From: Wandonia sp964447015
GTDB taxonomy: Bacteria; Bacteroidota; Bacteroidia; Flavobacteriales_D; Crocinitomicaceae
Assembly: GCA_964447015.1 (NCBI GenBank)
Contig: CAYUQU010000083.1
Span: 1-14,329 of the forward strand
Reading direction: 5' to 3'
Length of the DNA stretch: 14,329 nt
The notes under the pieces were generated by a model. The model had not been told where the DNA came from and searched no databases. It was given only the letters and a program-made list of their open reading frames with translations. Positions 1 through 7,733 of the stretch are shown in pieces; positions within the stretch are counted from its first letter, which is position 1; each line of letters opens with the position of its first letter. A program made the translations under genes and the position numbers.

Positions 1-1620
1 GCTGGTATTCTTACTGTAAAAGGTGGAACAGGCTGCATCGTAGAATATTTTGGAGAAGGAGCAAAATCTCTTTCTTGTACAGGTAAAGGAACAATTTGTA
101 ACATGGGAGCAGAAATCGGAGCGACAACTTCGACTTTCGGTTACGATGATTCAATGCGTCGCTACCTTGAGGCTACTGGTCGTAAAGAAGTTGTAGCATT
201 AGCAGACCAAGTTGCAGAACACCTTACTGGTGATGATGAAGTGTATGCAAATCCTGAACAATATTTTGATCAAGTGATTGAAATTGATTTGTCAACTCTT
301 GAGCCACATGTAAATGGACCTTTTACTCCAGACAGAGCTACGCCAGTTTCTCAAATGAGAAAAGAGGCACAAGAAAATGGATGGCCAATGAAAGTGGAGT
401 GGGGATTAATCGGATCGTGTACAAACTCTTCGTATGAAGATATTTCACGTGCTGCATCGATTGCTAAACAAGCGGTTGAAAAAGGATTGAAACCAAAGGC
501 TGAATTTGGAATTAATCCAGGTTCTGAATTAGTACGTTTTACTATCGAGCGCGATGGTTTTATCGGAACGTTTGAGCAATTAGGAACAAAAATCTTTACA
601 AATGCTTGCGGGCCTTGTATCGGTCAGTGGGATAGAGATGGAGCTGATAAGAATGAAGTGAACACTATCGTACACTCTTTCAACCGTAACTTTGCGAAGC
701 GTGCGGATGGTAACCCAAACACACACGCTTTTGTAACTTCACCTGAAATGGTTGCTGCAATTGCAATCTCAGGAGATTTAGGATTTAATCCAATTACTGA
801 TACACTTACAAACGATAAAGGTGAGCAAGTGAAATTTGACGCTCCAACAGGTTGGGAATTGCCTCCAAAAGGATTTGATGTGGAAGACCCAGGATATCAA
901 GCACCAGCTGAAGATGGATCAAGTGTTGAGGTTGTAGTAAAAGCTGATTCAGATCGTCTGCAATTGTTGGAAAGCTTCCCTGCTTGGGATGGTAAAAACA
1001 TTAATGGAGCGAAATTATTGATTAAAGCGCAAGGTAAATGTACAACCGATCACATTTCGATGGCAGGTCCTTGGTTGCGTTACCGCGGTCACTTGGATAA
1101 TATCTCTAACAACATGTTAATTGGTGCAGTAAATGCATTCAGTGGTGACACAAATAAAGTGAAAAACCAATTGACAGGTGAGTTTGGTGAAGTGCCAGCT
1201 ACGCAACGTGCATACAAAGCAGCAGGAATTCCAACTATAGTAGTGGGTGATCATAACTACGGTGAAGGTTCTTCACGTGAGCATGCAGCGATGGAGCCAC
1301 GTCATCTTGGTGTTTGTGCAGTGATTGTGAAATCATTTGCACGGATCCACGAGACTAACTTGAAGAAACAAGGGATGCTTGGATTGACTTTCGCTAATGA
1401 AGCTGATTATGATAAAATCAAAGAAGATGATACGTTCAACTTCATCGATTTAGATCAGTTTAAAACAGGTCAACCATTGACACTTCAAGTTGTTCACGCT
1501 GACGGGTCAACAGATTCTATCACATTGAATCACACGTACAACGAACAACAAATCGCTTGGTTCCGCGCAGGTTCTGCATTGAATTTGATAAAAGAAGAGG
1601 CTGCTAGAGCTAAGGCTTAG
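1..1620 (+). CDS. acn: Aconitate hydratase, mitochondrial-type (5' truncated by window edge)
   Basis: This enzyme interconverts citrate and isocitrate via cis-aconitate in the TCA cycle, in the cytoplasm, using a [4Fe-4S] cluster. The frame is open from base 1, so the first ATG in the window (103) is internal. About 539 residues are present, against roughly 750 for the family, so about 200 N-terminal residues lie outside. The three cluster cysteines are visible: one in IGSCTNSSYED (codon 418-420) and two in NACGPCIGQWDR (codons 607-609 and 616-618). The C-terminal swivel domain follows, with KCTTDHIS.AGPWLRYRGH, DNISNN.LIGA and the active-site loop YGEGSSREHA. These motifs match mitochondrial ACO2 much better than bacterial AcnB. 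Codon use is regular and the frame is intact. A terminator follows immediately, so this is the end of its transcript. Confidence 0.96.
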   Translation, partial: AGILTVKGGTGCIVEYFGEGAKSLSCTGKGTICNMGAEIGATTSTFGYDDSMRRYLEATGRKEVVALADQVAEHLTGDDEVYANPEQYFDQVIEIDLSTLEPHVNGPFTPDRATPVSQMRKEAQENGWPMKVEWGLIGSCTNSSYEDISRAASIAKQAVEKGLKPKAEFGINPGSELVRFTIERDGFIGTFEQLGTKIFTNACGPCIGQWDRDGADKNEVNTIVHSFNRNFAKRADGNPNTHAFVTSPEMVAAIAISGDLGFNPITDTLTNDKGEQVKFDAPTGWELPPKGFDVEDPGYQAPAEDGSSVEVVVKADSDRLQLLESFPAWDGKNINGAKLLIKAQGKCTTDHISMAGPWLRYRGHLDNISNNMLIGAVNAFSGDTNKVKNQLTGEFGEVPATQRAYKAAGIPTIVVGDHNYGEGSSREHAAMEPRHLGVCAVIVKSFARIHETNLKKQGMLGLTFANEADYDKIKEDDTFNFIDLDQFKTGQPLTLQVVHADGSTDSITLNHTYNEQQIAWFRAGSALNLIKEEAARAKA

Positions 1621-1639
1621 TTAGTTTTTTGATAATATT

Positions 1640-1670
1640 AATCCCTCGTCTGTTAAGGCGGGGGATTTTT
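1640..1670 (+). terminator. Intrinsic terminator after aconitase
   Basis: AATCCCTCG (1640-1648) pairs with CGGGGGATT (1659-1667) as a 9-bp stem with one T.G wobble and a 10-nt loop. A run of T follows (to 1670, then a T-rich GTTTTGTTTT). It starts 19 nt after the aconitase stop codon, which is the expected place for rho-independent termination. Confidence 0.85.
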
Positions 1671-1727
1671 GTTTTGTTTTGAATTGATTTTTTAATAATT
1701 TCAATCAAATTTTACTATTTTGCCATC

Positions 1728-2483
1728 ATGAACATCGACACTTTCTACTTACTCGTTTGGTTTTGGATAGGATTGGCTTTGGTTGTTTTTCCAGCGGCAT
1801 TGTTTGTTACTGCTCCTTATGGTCGTCATAGTAAGCCTATGGGACCAATGATTCAGAATCGTTGGGGATGGTTAATCATGGAGATGCCCTCGCCACTATT
1901 GTTCACTTTTTTCTTTTTGACAGGAGAGGCTGATAAAGGAGTTGTACACTGGATTTTTTTTGTGCTGTTTTTGACTCACTATATCCACCGCACGTTTATT
2001 TGGCCGTTTAAGGTGCGTTCGGGTAAAAAGAAAATGCCCGTAATTATCATGGGCTCTGCAGTGTTTTTTAACTTAGTGAATGGTCCAGTGAACGGTTATT
2101 TCCTCGGTAATTTCGCTGTGTACGATATGTCATGGCTCACTTCGGGATGGTTTATTGTGGGAATTGTGTTGTTTTTAATAGGTATGTTCATCAATATTTC
2201 GAGTGATTATCGTTTAATTAATCTTAGAAAGCCAGGCGAAACAGATTATAAAATACCCTACGGCGGTTTTTTTCGATGGGTTTCTGCTCCAAATATTTTT
2301 GGGGAAATTGTGGAGTGGACAGGTTGGGGACTAATGACTTTTAGCCTACCAACACTGTCATTTACAATATGGACTTGGGCAAATTTATTGCCGAGGGGAC
2401 TGGATCATCATAGATGGTATAAAGTCAAATTTGGAAAGGATTATCCTGAAGATAGAAAAGCTATTCTGCCAGGAATTTTGTAA
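1728..2483 (+). CDS. Steroid 5-alpha-reductase family membrane enzyme (SRD5A-like)
   Basis: This is an integral membrane protein of 251 residues, the usual SRD5A length. The family comprises NADPH-dependent reductases of enone or polyprenyl-type lipids. Near the N-terminus it has VTAPYGRH, then GW.IME.PS with a Glu at residue 52. HYIHRTF follows at 84-90, with Tyr85. By alignment from memory these correspond to the substrate-contacting Glu57 and Tyr91 of human SRD5A2. The C-terminal NADPH-binding part is well conserved: YKIPYGGFF, NIFGEI.EW.GW, and HHRWYKVKFGKDYP near the end. Several hydrophobic helices are evident. The ATG at 1728 is the first in frame and has no Shine-Dalgarno. It lies between a terminator and a convergent gene, so it appears monocistronic. 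Family assignment is firm. The natural substrate cannot be read from the sequence, and a true steroid is unlikely to be the endogenous one. Confidence 0.9.
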   Translation: MNIDTFYLLVWFWIGLALVVFPAALFVTAPYGRHSKPMGPMIQNRWGWLIMEMPSPLLFTFFFLTGEADKGVVHWIFFVLFLTHYIHRTFIWPFKVRSGKKKMPVIIMGSAVFFNLVNGPVNGYFLGNFAVYDMSWLTSGWFIVGIVLFLIGMFINISSDYRLINLRKPGETDYKIPYGGFFRWVSAPNIFGEIVEWTGWGLMTFSLPTLSFTIWTWANLLPRGLDHHRWYKVKFGKDYPEDRKAILPGIL

Positions 2484-2511
2484 ATATGCTGTGGGTGGAT
2501 TTGGATAAAGG

Positions 2512-3567
2512 TTATTCCACAGTCCTTTCACGTCTTTTCCACTCGCTTAAGTTAGTTGAGAGTGTAAACATGTTATTAAACCCAGCAGCAGAAACGACGT
2601 TAATTCCATATTGAATTTGGAATTTCTTAAGCATCAACCCAAAACCGAAAGAGAATCCAGCAGCTCCGGTTCTGTCAATGACTTTCATTTCTTGACGTTG
2701 GTGATAGTCAAATGCAGCGCGGATGTGAATGTATTTCCCCAAAATTGTTTCGAGTTGAAAAGTAAAGTGACGCCCAAGTTTTTCCATAAATCCTGCTTTT
2801 TCCACTTCGATTAGCTCTCCAGTTAGTGGATCTGTTTTTGGAACTTGATTCGGGTCATTATAGGTTAAGTCCCATTTGTGAAGATGGTGAGCTAAGATAG
2901 AAATTCGAAAAGGAGCGTGTTTGAGTTTGTGAGATAGACCTAACATAGTATTTGGCGCAATAGGTTCGCGATTATTGTCTGTATAACCAGAAAATTGAAT
3001 CCCTAAGTTGCGAACCAACGCAGTAACTACTGTACGTTTGTCTTCAAAGTTAAAAGTTCCTGAAACATCTACCGTCATTCCGAATGCGTTATAGGTTTCT
3101 AGGTTGGAGAAAATAAAGTTTAAATTAGCTCCCAACGTAATAATCTTGTTGATTTTCTGTCCATACCCAGCTCCAACAACCACATCACCAGCAGTAAATG
3201 TACCCGCAACTTCGCCTGTAGGTAAAGTCAAGTCCATTTTCCCGTAAGACATGTAGCGAATGTGCCCACTGATTAATGCTTCGTTTTTCAATTGATGCGC
3301 ATAGCCAAACATTCCGTAGTTCAGACCTCCAGACAGAATACTATGACTAAAGGTAGCGTTTTTGTGGTGCAATGGGTTTAGAAGAGATGGGGTAAGTAGT
3401 CCGAGAGTTACATCGTCGTCAACTGCTGTAATAAAGTCCTTGCCTAACCCAACTGTTCTGGCCGAATAACCCAAATTGAGAAAACTAAAAGTCGATTGCC
3501 CTCCAATTTGCCCAACAGATTGAAAAACAACTAAAAAAACGAAAGCAACAACGAGTTTTACTGACAT
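2512..3567 (-). CDS. porQ: Type IX secretion system protein PorQ
   Basis: This is an outer-membrane beta-barrel protein of the PorV/FadL-like group. PorQ is needed for cargo processing or attachment by the Bacteroidota type IX secretion system. The 351-residue product begins with a signal peptide (about residues 1-20, ending SVGQ). It then has the PorQ hallmark GGQSTFSFLNL..SART.GLG followed by AVDDDV and P.LLNP. The rest alternates short hydrophobic and polar strands typical of a barrel (for example YMSYGKMD, GYGQKI, NTMLGLSHKL). The ATG at 3567 is preceded by a purine-rich AAGAGGAGAAAAAGG. It is convergent with the 5-alpha-reductase gene, with only 28 bp between the stop codons. No other T9SS genes are in the window, as expected, since por genes are scattered in these genomes. 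Confidence 0.88.
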   Translation of the reverse strand: MSVKLVVAFVFLVVFQSVGQIGGQSTFSFLNLGYSARTVGLGKDFITAVDDDVTLGLLTPSLLNPLHHKNATFSHSILSGGLNYGMFGYAHQLKNEALISGHIRYMSYGKMDLTLPTGEVAGTFTAGDVVVGAGYGQKINKIITLGANLNFIFSNLETYNAFGMTVDVSGTFNFEDKRTVVTALVRNLGIQFSGYTDNNREPIAPNTMLGLSHKLKHAPFRISILAHHLHKWDLTYNDPNQVPKTDPLTGELIEVEKAGFMEKLGRHFTFQLETILGKYIHIRAAFDYHQRQEMKVIDRTGAAGFSFGFGLMLKKFQIQYGINVVSAAGFNNMFTLSTNLSEWKRRERTVE

Positions 3568-3753
3568 GAATTCCTTTTTCTCCTCTTAGTAACGGACGAA
3601 TTTAAGAAATATTGATTGCAAATGGAATTTTTGCTGAGGTATTGAGGTCATTTTGGTGTGTAACACGGATTTCATAAACCATAAAATGACTTTCAATAGT
3701 ATCCATAAGGCCTACAAATTTAATTTGAATTCCAAAGCTATTTGATTTTTGGT

Positions 3754-3761
3754 TATTTTTG
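3754..3761 (+). promoter_or_regulatory. Possible -7 promoter box TATTTTTG
   Basis: TATTTTTG fits the Bacteroidota -7 consensus TAnnTTTG. It lies 4 nt before an ATG (3766) that opens only a 25-codon frame, and 53 nt before the ATG of the 190-residue membrane protein it may serve. No TTG at a good -33 distance was found, so it rests on one element only. Confidence 0.35.
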
Positions 3762-3814
3762 GAATATGACAGCAAATCAGGTGCTGGTAAAGATTGGATT
3801 AGCAAAATTACAAG

Positions 3815-4387
3815 ATGCAAGAATCATTCGAGATTTTCTTTAAAACAAAATCAAATAAATCAAATGTGATTAAGGTTTCAAGAGGTCCGCAGTTTGGAAA
3901 ATTTGGAGCAACATTCATTTTCTTTATCTCAATGTTTATTCTGATTTTAGCTGTAATGTCAATATTGGAAAATCAATTGATGAATGGGTTCATATTAATA
4001 GGAGTAACTATAGTTCTTATTGGTTATTTATTGGATTTTCGTGGATTCGAAATAGATTTTGATAATAAGCGAATTAGAAATTATAAGTCATTTCTCGGTT
4101 TGCGCTATGGAGATTGGTTTAACTTGGAAGAATTTAACACCTTACAAATATTTAATCAAAATTTGCTTGAGAGTAGAAGTATAGGTTCAAGTGGATACGG
4201 CGGCAAAGAATATGATACACATCATTTTTACACAATTATTCTGTTTAATAGAAAGAAGGATAAAATGATACCAATTTATGAAAGTAATAATTATCCAAAA
4301 GCGATGAGATTTGCAGAAAAATTAGCATCTCTTTCAGGTTTATTTTTAATACAGACTGTAGGGAAAAGTAAAAATGAATTTTGCTAA
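3815..4387 (+). CDS. Hypothetical membrane protein with two N-terminal TM helices and a PH-like tail
   Basis: The family is not recognised with certainty. The 190-residue product has a basic N-terminus and two hydrophobic helices (about residues 31-51 and 57-74). A soluble part follows, with RGFEIDFDNKRIRNY (76-90), then LGLRYGDWFNL. That strand pattern, a glycine-rich turn before GDW, resembles the small bacterial PH-like membrane proteins common in Flavobacteriales; this is inference from pattern only. A C-terminal helix (163-174, KAMRFAEKLASL) closes the fold, as in PH domains. The start is the first ATG of the frame and has no clear ribosome binding site. It is the first gene of the loosely spaced block 3815-6770. 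No function can be stated. Confidence 0.7.
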   Translation: MQESFEIFFKTKSNKSNVIKVSRGPQFGKFGATFIFFISMFILILAVMSILENQLMNGFILIGVTIVLIGYLLDFRGFEIDFDNKRIRNYKSFLGLRYGDWFNLEEFNTLQIFNQNLLESRSIGSSGYGGKEYDTHHFYTIILFNRKKDKMIPIYESNNYPKAMRFAEKLASLSGLFLIQTVGKSKNEFC

Positions 4388-4452
4388 TACGTACGTAGAT
4401 ACAGTATTTAAAAAATCAGTCAAACTTCAATACTATAAAAAAACAAACCAAA

Positions 4453-5136
4453 ATGAAAAAAATTATAACAGCTCTTTTCAGCACATTGACATTATCAGTT
4501 TTCGGACAGATGAACATGTTTGATATTGGGTTTGAAGGTGGATTTAGCGTATCTTCTCTTAGAGGAAATGAAATCATTGACGCTCATCACGATTCGAGAA
4601 TTGGATCTTCGGGCGGAGTATATGGACAATTTAATTTCAAGAAAGTAATTTCCATTCGAACTGGTGCTTATTTTGAAAGTAAAGGTTCATCAATCGAATT
4701 TACAATGACAGATCAAACAGGACAATCATTAGGTACGATTAAAGGAAAACAAAATTTTGACTTTGTTACTGTACCACTCTTAGTGCGGGCTACATTTGGA
4801 AAGAAACTGAACTACTTCGTTAATGTAGGGACCTATTATGGATTTTTACTTAAACAGACTGAATCCACAGAAGGATTTCAGGATTTTCCCGAAACATTGG
4901 TAGACCGCACACATAACTATAAGAGAAATGAAGTGGGTATTTCAACGGGGCTTGGACTGTCTTACACATTCAAATTTCCACTTGCCATTTCTTTTGAAGT
5001 CAGAAATAATTTAGGTTTAGCGAATATAAGTAGGTTTCCCGTATATAACGGAGGTACTATAAAGACTAATAACTTGAACTTCTTGTTTGGAGCGTGTTAC
5101 AAGCTTGGACAACGCGATCCTCAAGGATTAAAATAA
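4453..5136 (+). CDS. Outer-membrane beta-barrel protein (PorT-like, OMP_b-brl_2 type)
   Basis: The 227-residue protein has a classical signal peptide (about residues 1-19, MKKIITALFSTLTLSVFGQ, cleaved after a Gln-ending motif frequent in this phylum). The mature part is made of alternating strands and turns: DIGFEGGFSVSSLRG, GGVYGQFNF, SIRTGAYFESKGSS, FVTVPLLVRATFG, YFVNVGTYYGFLL, VGISTGLGLSY, ISFEVRNNLGLANIS and FLFGACYKL. This is the PorT/OMP_b-brl_2 pattern, an eight-stranded outer-membrane barrel. FVTVPLL followed by a Gly-rich strand is typical of the group. The ATG follows an A-rich leader (ACAAACCAAA) with no Shine-Dalgarno, normal for Bacteroidota. The role is unknown; such proteins are often adhesion-like or structural. 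Confidence 0.82.
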   Translation: MKKIITALFSTLTLSVFGQMNMFDIGFEGGFSVSSLRGNEIIDAHHDSRIGSSGGVYGQFNFKKVISIRTGAYFESKGSSIEFTMTDQTGQSLGTIKGKQNFDFVTVPLLVRATFGKKLNYFVNVGTYYGFLLKQTESTEGFQDFPETLVDRTHNYKRNEVGISTGLGLSYTFKFPLAISFEVRNNLGLANISRFPVYNGGTIKTNNLNFLFGACYKLGQRDPQGLK

Positions 5137-5406
5137 TTTCAAACTTTGGTTGTTATGTTTTAAGTTTATAAAATAGGAGGAGGGTAGAGGTGCTTAGTAT
5201 GCAAAGCGTATTTTACTTTTTAAAAATCAATATAATGAAGTTGTATTGCCCGATAAAGAATGTATGCCTATTTAATTTATATCGAGTCAGTGAATTCGAA
5301 TAATTAGAAATGTAATGTTCCATGTAAGCCATTTGTAACTTTAGATAAAAGATTACTTATTTTAATTGTAACAAAACTCATGGAGGTAAGAAATAAATTA
5401 TACTAG
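5137..5406. other. Intergenic gap with purine-rich tract and two mini-ORFs
   Basis: These 270 bp contain no gene I can support. There is an isolated purine-rich stretch (AGGAGGAGGG then AGAGG, about 5175-5190). It lies upstream of an ATG at 5199 that opens a 34-residue frame ending at 5303. A second 8-codon frame (5380-5406, start ATG GAG GTA, stop TAG) abuts the ATG of the next gene in the same frame. TAACTTTA at 5336-5343 is one base off a -7 box. No terminator-like hairpin was seen. Confidence 0.5.
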
Positions 5407-6177
5407 ATGAACTTAGGGAAAATTATATTAATACTTCTCTGTACTCTTATAACAAGTTTTGTAAACGGGCAGAATAACACAATTATTCATTCTGTTTCGT
5501 TTGATTACATCGAAGCTTGTGAAAATAGAGTGGGTGAATGTGGCCCTGTGAATCTTTATCGAAAATCTATAGAGGATACAATTATAGTCTATTTTCCAAA
5601 TGGAGGTACTCAAACTGATGTTTTTCTATCTAGGGATAGTTTAGATGAAGAGTCAGGAGTACGCTTCGAGTTGAAGAAACACGAAACGAAATATATGGGT
5701 GAAGGAAGACCAAAATTTGAAATGACTGGATATCCAGACGGAAAGTATGCCGCACAAATATTTGCTTGCGCAATTGGTGGACGAATTGAACTAAATATAA
5801 AAACACTAAGTTCAGAATGTATCCCCCCAATAGATACTATTGACAACAAATCGGTGTTTATAATTGCCGAAAAGATGCCAGAGTTTAAAGGAGGAGAAGA
5901 GCAATTAGCTAGATATCTAATGAATAATATCAAATATGCCGAAATTGAGAGTACCAATGATTTACAGAATAGAATACAGACAACATTCGTAATTGATACC
6001 ACCGGAAAAGTTAGAAATCCGTGTATAGTCAAACCGAAATATTCAGGTACACTTACTCAACTTGAAACTGAAGTATTGAATGTAATCGAAAATATGCCAA
6101 AATGGGAACCTGCCATAGATAATGGTCGAAAAGTAGCAGTTAGATATTATTTGCCTGTAAATATCAGTTATCGATAA
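5407..6177 (+). CDS. Exported protein with a stand-alone TonB C-terminal domain
   Basis: The 256-residue product has an N-terminal signal peptide (about 1-21, LILLCTLITSFVNG). A middle region (23-140) of unrecognised fold carries four cysteines (38, 45, 121, 138) that could form disulfides. The C-terminal TonB-type domain is at about 156-256: KMPEFKGGEEQL, LMNNIKYAE, FVIDTTGKV, MPKWEPA..NGRKV and a final YYLPVNISY. In true TonB this domain contacts TonB-dependent receptors. Here there is no proline-rich spacer, and the N-terminus reads as a cleavable signal rather than a membrane anchor. It is therefore probably a periplasmic or surface protein that borrowed the domain, not an energy transducer. 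The next gene starts 53 bp downstream on the same strand and may be co-transcribed. Confidence 0.82.
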   Translation: MNLGKIILILLCTLITSFVNGQNNTIIHSVSFDYIEACENRVGECGPVNLYRKSIEDTIIVYFPNGGTQTDVFLSRDSLDEESGVRFELKKHETKYMGEGRPKFEMTGYPDGKYAAQIFACAIGGRIELNIKTLSSECIPPIDTIDNKSVFIIAEKMPEFKGGEEQLARYLMNNIKYAEIESTNDLQNRIQTTFVIDTTGKVRNPCIVKPKYSGTLTQLETEVLNVIENMPKWEPAIDNGRKVAVRYYLPVNISYR

Positions 6178-6230
6178 TGTTTTCTATATTTTTACTATCC
6201 AATTAACAAACTTTATTCTGTAAGATTACA

Positions 6231-6770
6231 ATGATAGGATTAGTTGAGACAATAGTCGCTGCGTTTAATCCATTTTGGACGTATAATCGATTGAAACTGG
6301 ATAATAAAATTCATTTGAATCATATTGTTGCATTTAGTTTTCTCGTGATTTTCGCAACCTTATCATTTCATTTATTAAGTCCGTTTGCATATAGCACCTC
6401 AAACATAACTATAGTCAGAAGTTTAAGTTTTTTTATTGGATTTGGATTGAGAATTATTGTGGTAGCATATACCTTAAGTATTGTCGTGTCTGCAATAACA
6501 AAGAAACAATTTCGCTTTAATACAGCTTTTCCAATTGTAATTTTTGCATCTTCAACTCTTCTTTTTCCATTTTTGATTTATTGGATTAATCCAGAAGTAT
6601 ATATCTATGCTGATCACGCTAGTTTATTTTGGTATTCAATTATAATCGCTATTGGAATATGGAAAAAAACAGAGATGACCTTTATAAGAAGTTTCTTAGC
6701 CACGATTGTAGCCGTACTTTTATTTTGGCTAATCTCAGTGACGTTTTTACCGTATGGAATGAAAATATGA
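6231..6770 (+). CDS. Hypothetical polytopic membrane protein (Yip1-like)
   Basis: The 179-residue protein is dominated by about five hydrophobic helices (about 31-52, 64-89, 99-118, 130-143, 150-172). A short N-terminal amphipathic stretch containing FNPFWTYNRLK precedes them. The layout (short N-terminus with an NP motif, five helices, almost no loops) resembles the Yip1 family, whose bacterial members have no settled function. The assignment is by pattern only. It ends 15 bp before the stop codon of the convergent fmt gene, with no obvious terminator between them. It is probably transcribed with the TonB-domain gene upstream. Confidence 0.7.
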   Translation: MIGLVETIVAAFNPFWTYNRLKLDNKIHLNHIVAFSFLVIFATLSFHLLSPFAYSTSNITIVRSLSFFIGFGLRIIVVAYTLSIVVSAITKKQFRFNTAFPIVIFASSTLLFPFLIYWINPEVYIYADHASLFWYSIIIAIGIWKKTEMTFIRSFLATIVAVLLFWLISVTFLPYGMKI

Positions 6771-6785
6771 TTTGACAGTCTTTTT

Positions 6786-7733
6786 TTACTCAAACCAAGC
6801 ACCACTCACATTATTCCCATTCAAAAAGTCCTTTGCAGAAACCCTCTTTTTGCCTTCGATTTGGGCTTCAAGAATTTCAACTGAACCTGTTTGACATTGC
6901 ACAAACATCTTACCTCCTTCTACATGCACGCTACCGGGAGTGGTAGAGAAATTCAGGGGTGAGTAAAGTGAACGGAATAACTTTAGAGACTTGTTCCCAT
7001 TCTCTGGCCATGTTGTCCATGCAGTCGGATAAGGCGAAAGTCCACGAATGAAATTATGTACATTTTGCGCATTGTCCTGCCAATTCACTTTGCAATCGGG
7101 TTTGAAAATTTTTGGAGCGGGTATCAGTTCTGCTTCGATGAGTTGAGTTTGATCAATCGCATTGGTGTTTCCTTCAAAAATCTGACGAACGGTTTCCAAT
7201 GTCGCTTCAGCACCCAAGTGCATCATTCTGTCGTGCACTTCTCCTGCCGTTTCATTTTCGCCAATCGACATGGTTTTGCGTTGAATGATTTTACCTGTGT
7301 CAATTTCCTTTTCAATAAAGAATGTGGTTACTCCTGTTTCCGTTTCACCATTCATCACAGCTCTGTTAATCGGTGCTGCTCCTCGGTATTGAGGTAATAG
7401 AGAACCGTGAAGATTTATTGTGCCCATTGGTGGTATGTTCCACACTACTTCAGGTAGCATTCTAAACGCAACAACCACAAATAAATCTGCATTGTACGAA
7501 GCTAGTTCACTTAAAAAAGCTTCATCTTTCAATTTTTCAGGTTGCAATACAGGAAGATTTTGCGATTCAGCATACACTTTTACCGCTGAAGAAGAAAGTT
7601 GCTGTCCACGCCCCGCAGGTTTATCGGGAACGGTAACTACTGCAGCTACATTTACATTGTTTTCTACTAAATGTGTAAGAATGGTCGCCGCGAATTCAGG
7701 CGTTCCCATGAAAATGATGCGTTTATTTGTCAT
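6786..7733 (-). CDS. fmt: Methionyl-tRNA formyltransferase
   Basis: Fmt transfers a formyl group from 10-formyl-tetrahydrofolate to initiator Met-tRNA in the cytoplasm. The 315-residue protein begins MTNKRIIFMGTPEFAA and carries PDKPAGRG. The catalytic segment is INLHGSLLPQYRGAAPI with Asn107 and His109, and Asp145 lies in EKEIDTGKI; these match the E. coli triad Asn108, His110 and Asp146. The C-terminal tRNA-binding barrel ends with SAKDFLNG. I chose the ATG at 7733 over the longer frame that opens with TTG at 7757. This start gives the family's usual N-terminus and overlaps the stop codon of the upstream transporter gene as ATGA, suggesting translational coupling. It is the last gene of the rlmI-MATE-fmt unit. 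Confidence 0.95.
   Translation of the reverse strand: MTNKRIIFMGTPEFAATILTHLVENNVNVAAVVTVPDKPAGRGQQLSSSAVKVYAESQNLPVLQPEKLKDEAFLSELASYNADLFVVVAFRMLPEVVWNIPPMGTINLHGSLLPQYRGAAPINRAVMNGETETGVTTFFIEKEIDTGKIIQRKTMSIGENETAGEVHDRMMHLGAEATLETVRQIFEGNTNAIDQTQLIEAELIPAPKIFKPDCKVNWQDNAQNVHNFIRGLSPYPTAWTTWPENGNKSLKLFRSLYSPLNFSTTPGSVHVEGGKMFVQCQTGSVEILEAQIEGKKRVSAKDFLNGNNVSGAWFE

Noticed and set aside
1713..1722. TACTATTTTG before the 5-alpha-reductase ATG as a -7 box
   Set aside because: The spacing does not fit TAnnTTTG (the box in register is CTATTTTG), so it is not listed as a promoter.
2489..2522. CTGTGG/CCACAG inverted repeat between the convergent 5-alpha-reductase and porQ genes
   Set aside because: Only 6-7 bp with a long loop and no T-tract on either strand; insufficient for a terminator call.
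3602..3820. 72-residue minus-strand frame
   Set aside because: It opens with TTG, has no promoter or internal start of useful length, and overlaps the start region of the plus-strand gene. Kept only as a possible remnant in the findings.
4388..4397. Palindrome TACGTACGTA just after the 190-residue membrane protein gene
   Set aside because: A short alternating palindrome of this kind is expected by chance, and no second copy or promoter link was seen.
5199..5303. 34-residue ORF after a purine-rich tract
   Set aside because: The composition is AT-driven and the tract is poorly spaced. No recognisable protein features, and Bacteroidota do not rely on Shine-Dalgarno sites.
5610..6032. 140-residue minus-strand frame within the TonB-domain gene
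   Set aside because: Antisense shadow. The plus-strand frame has a signal peptide and a recognisable domain.
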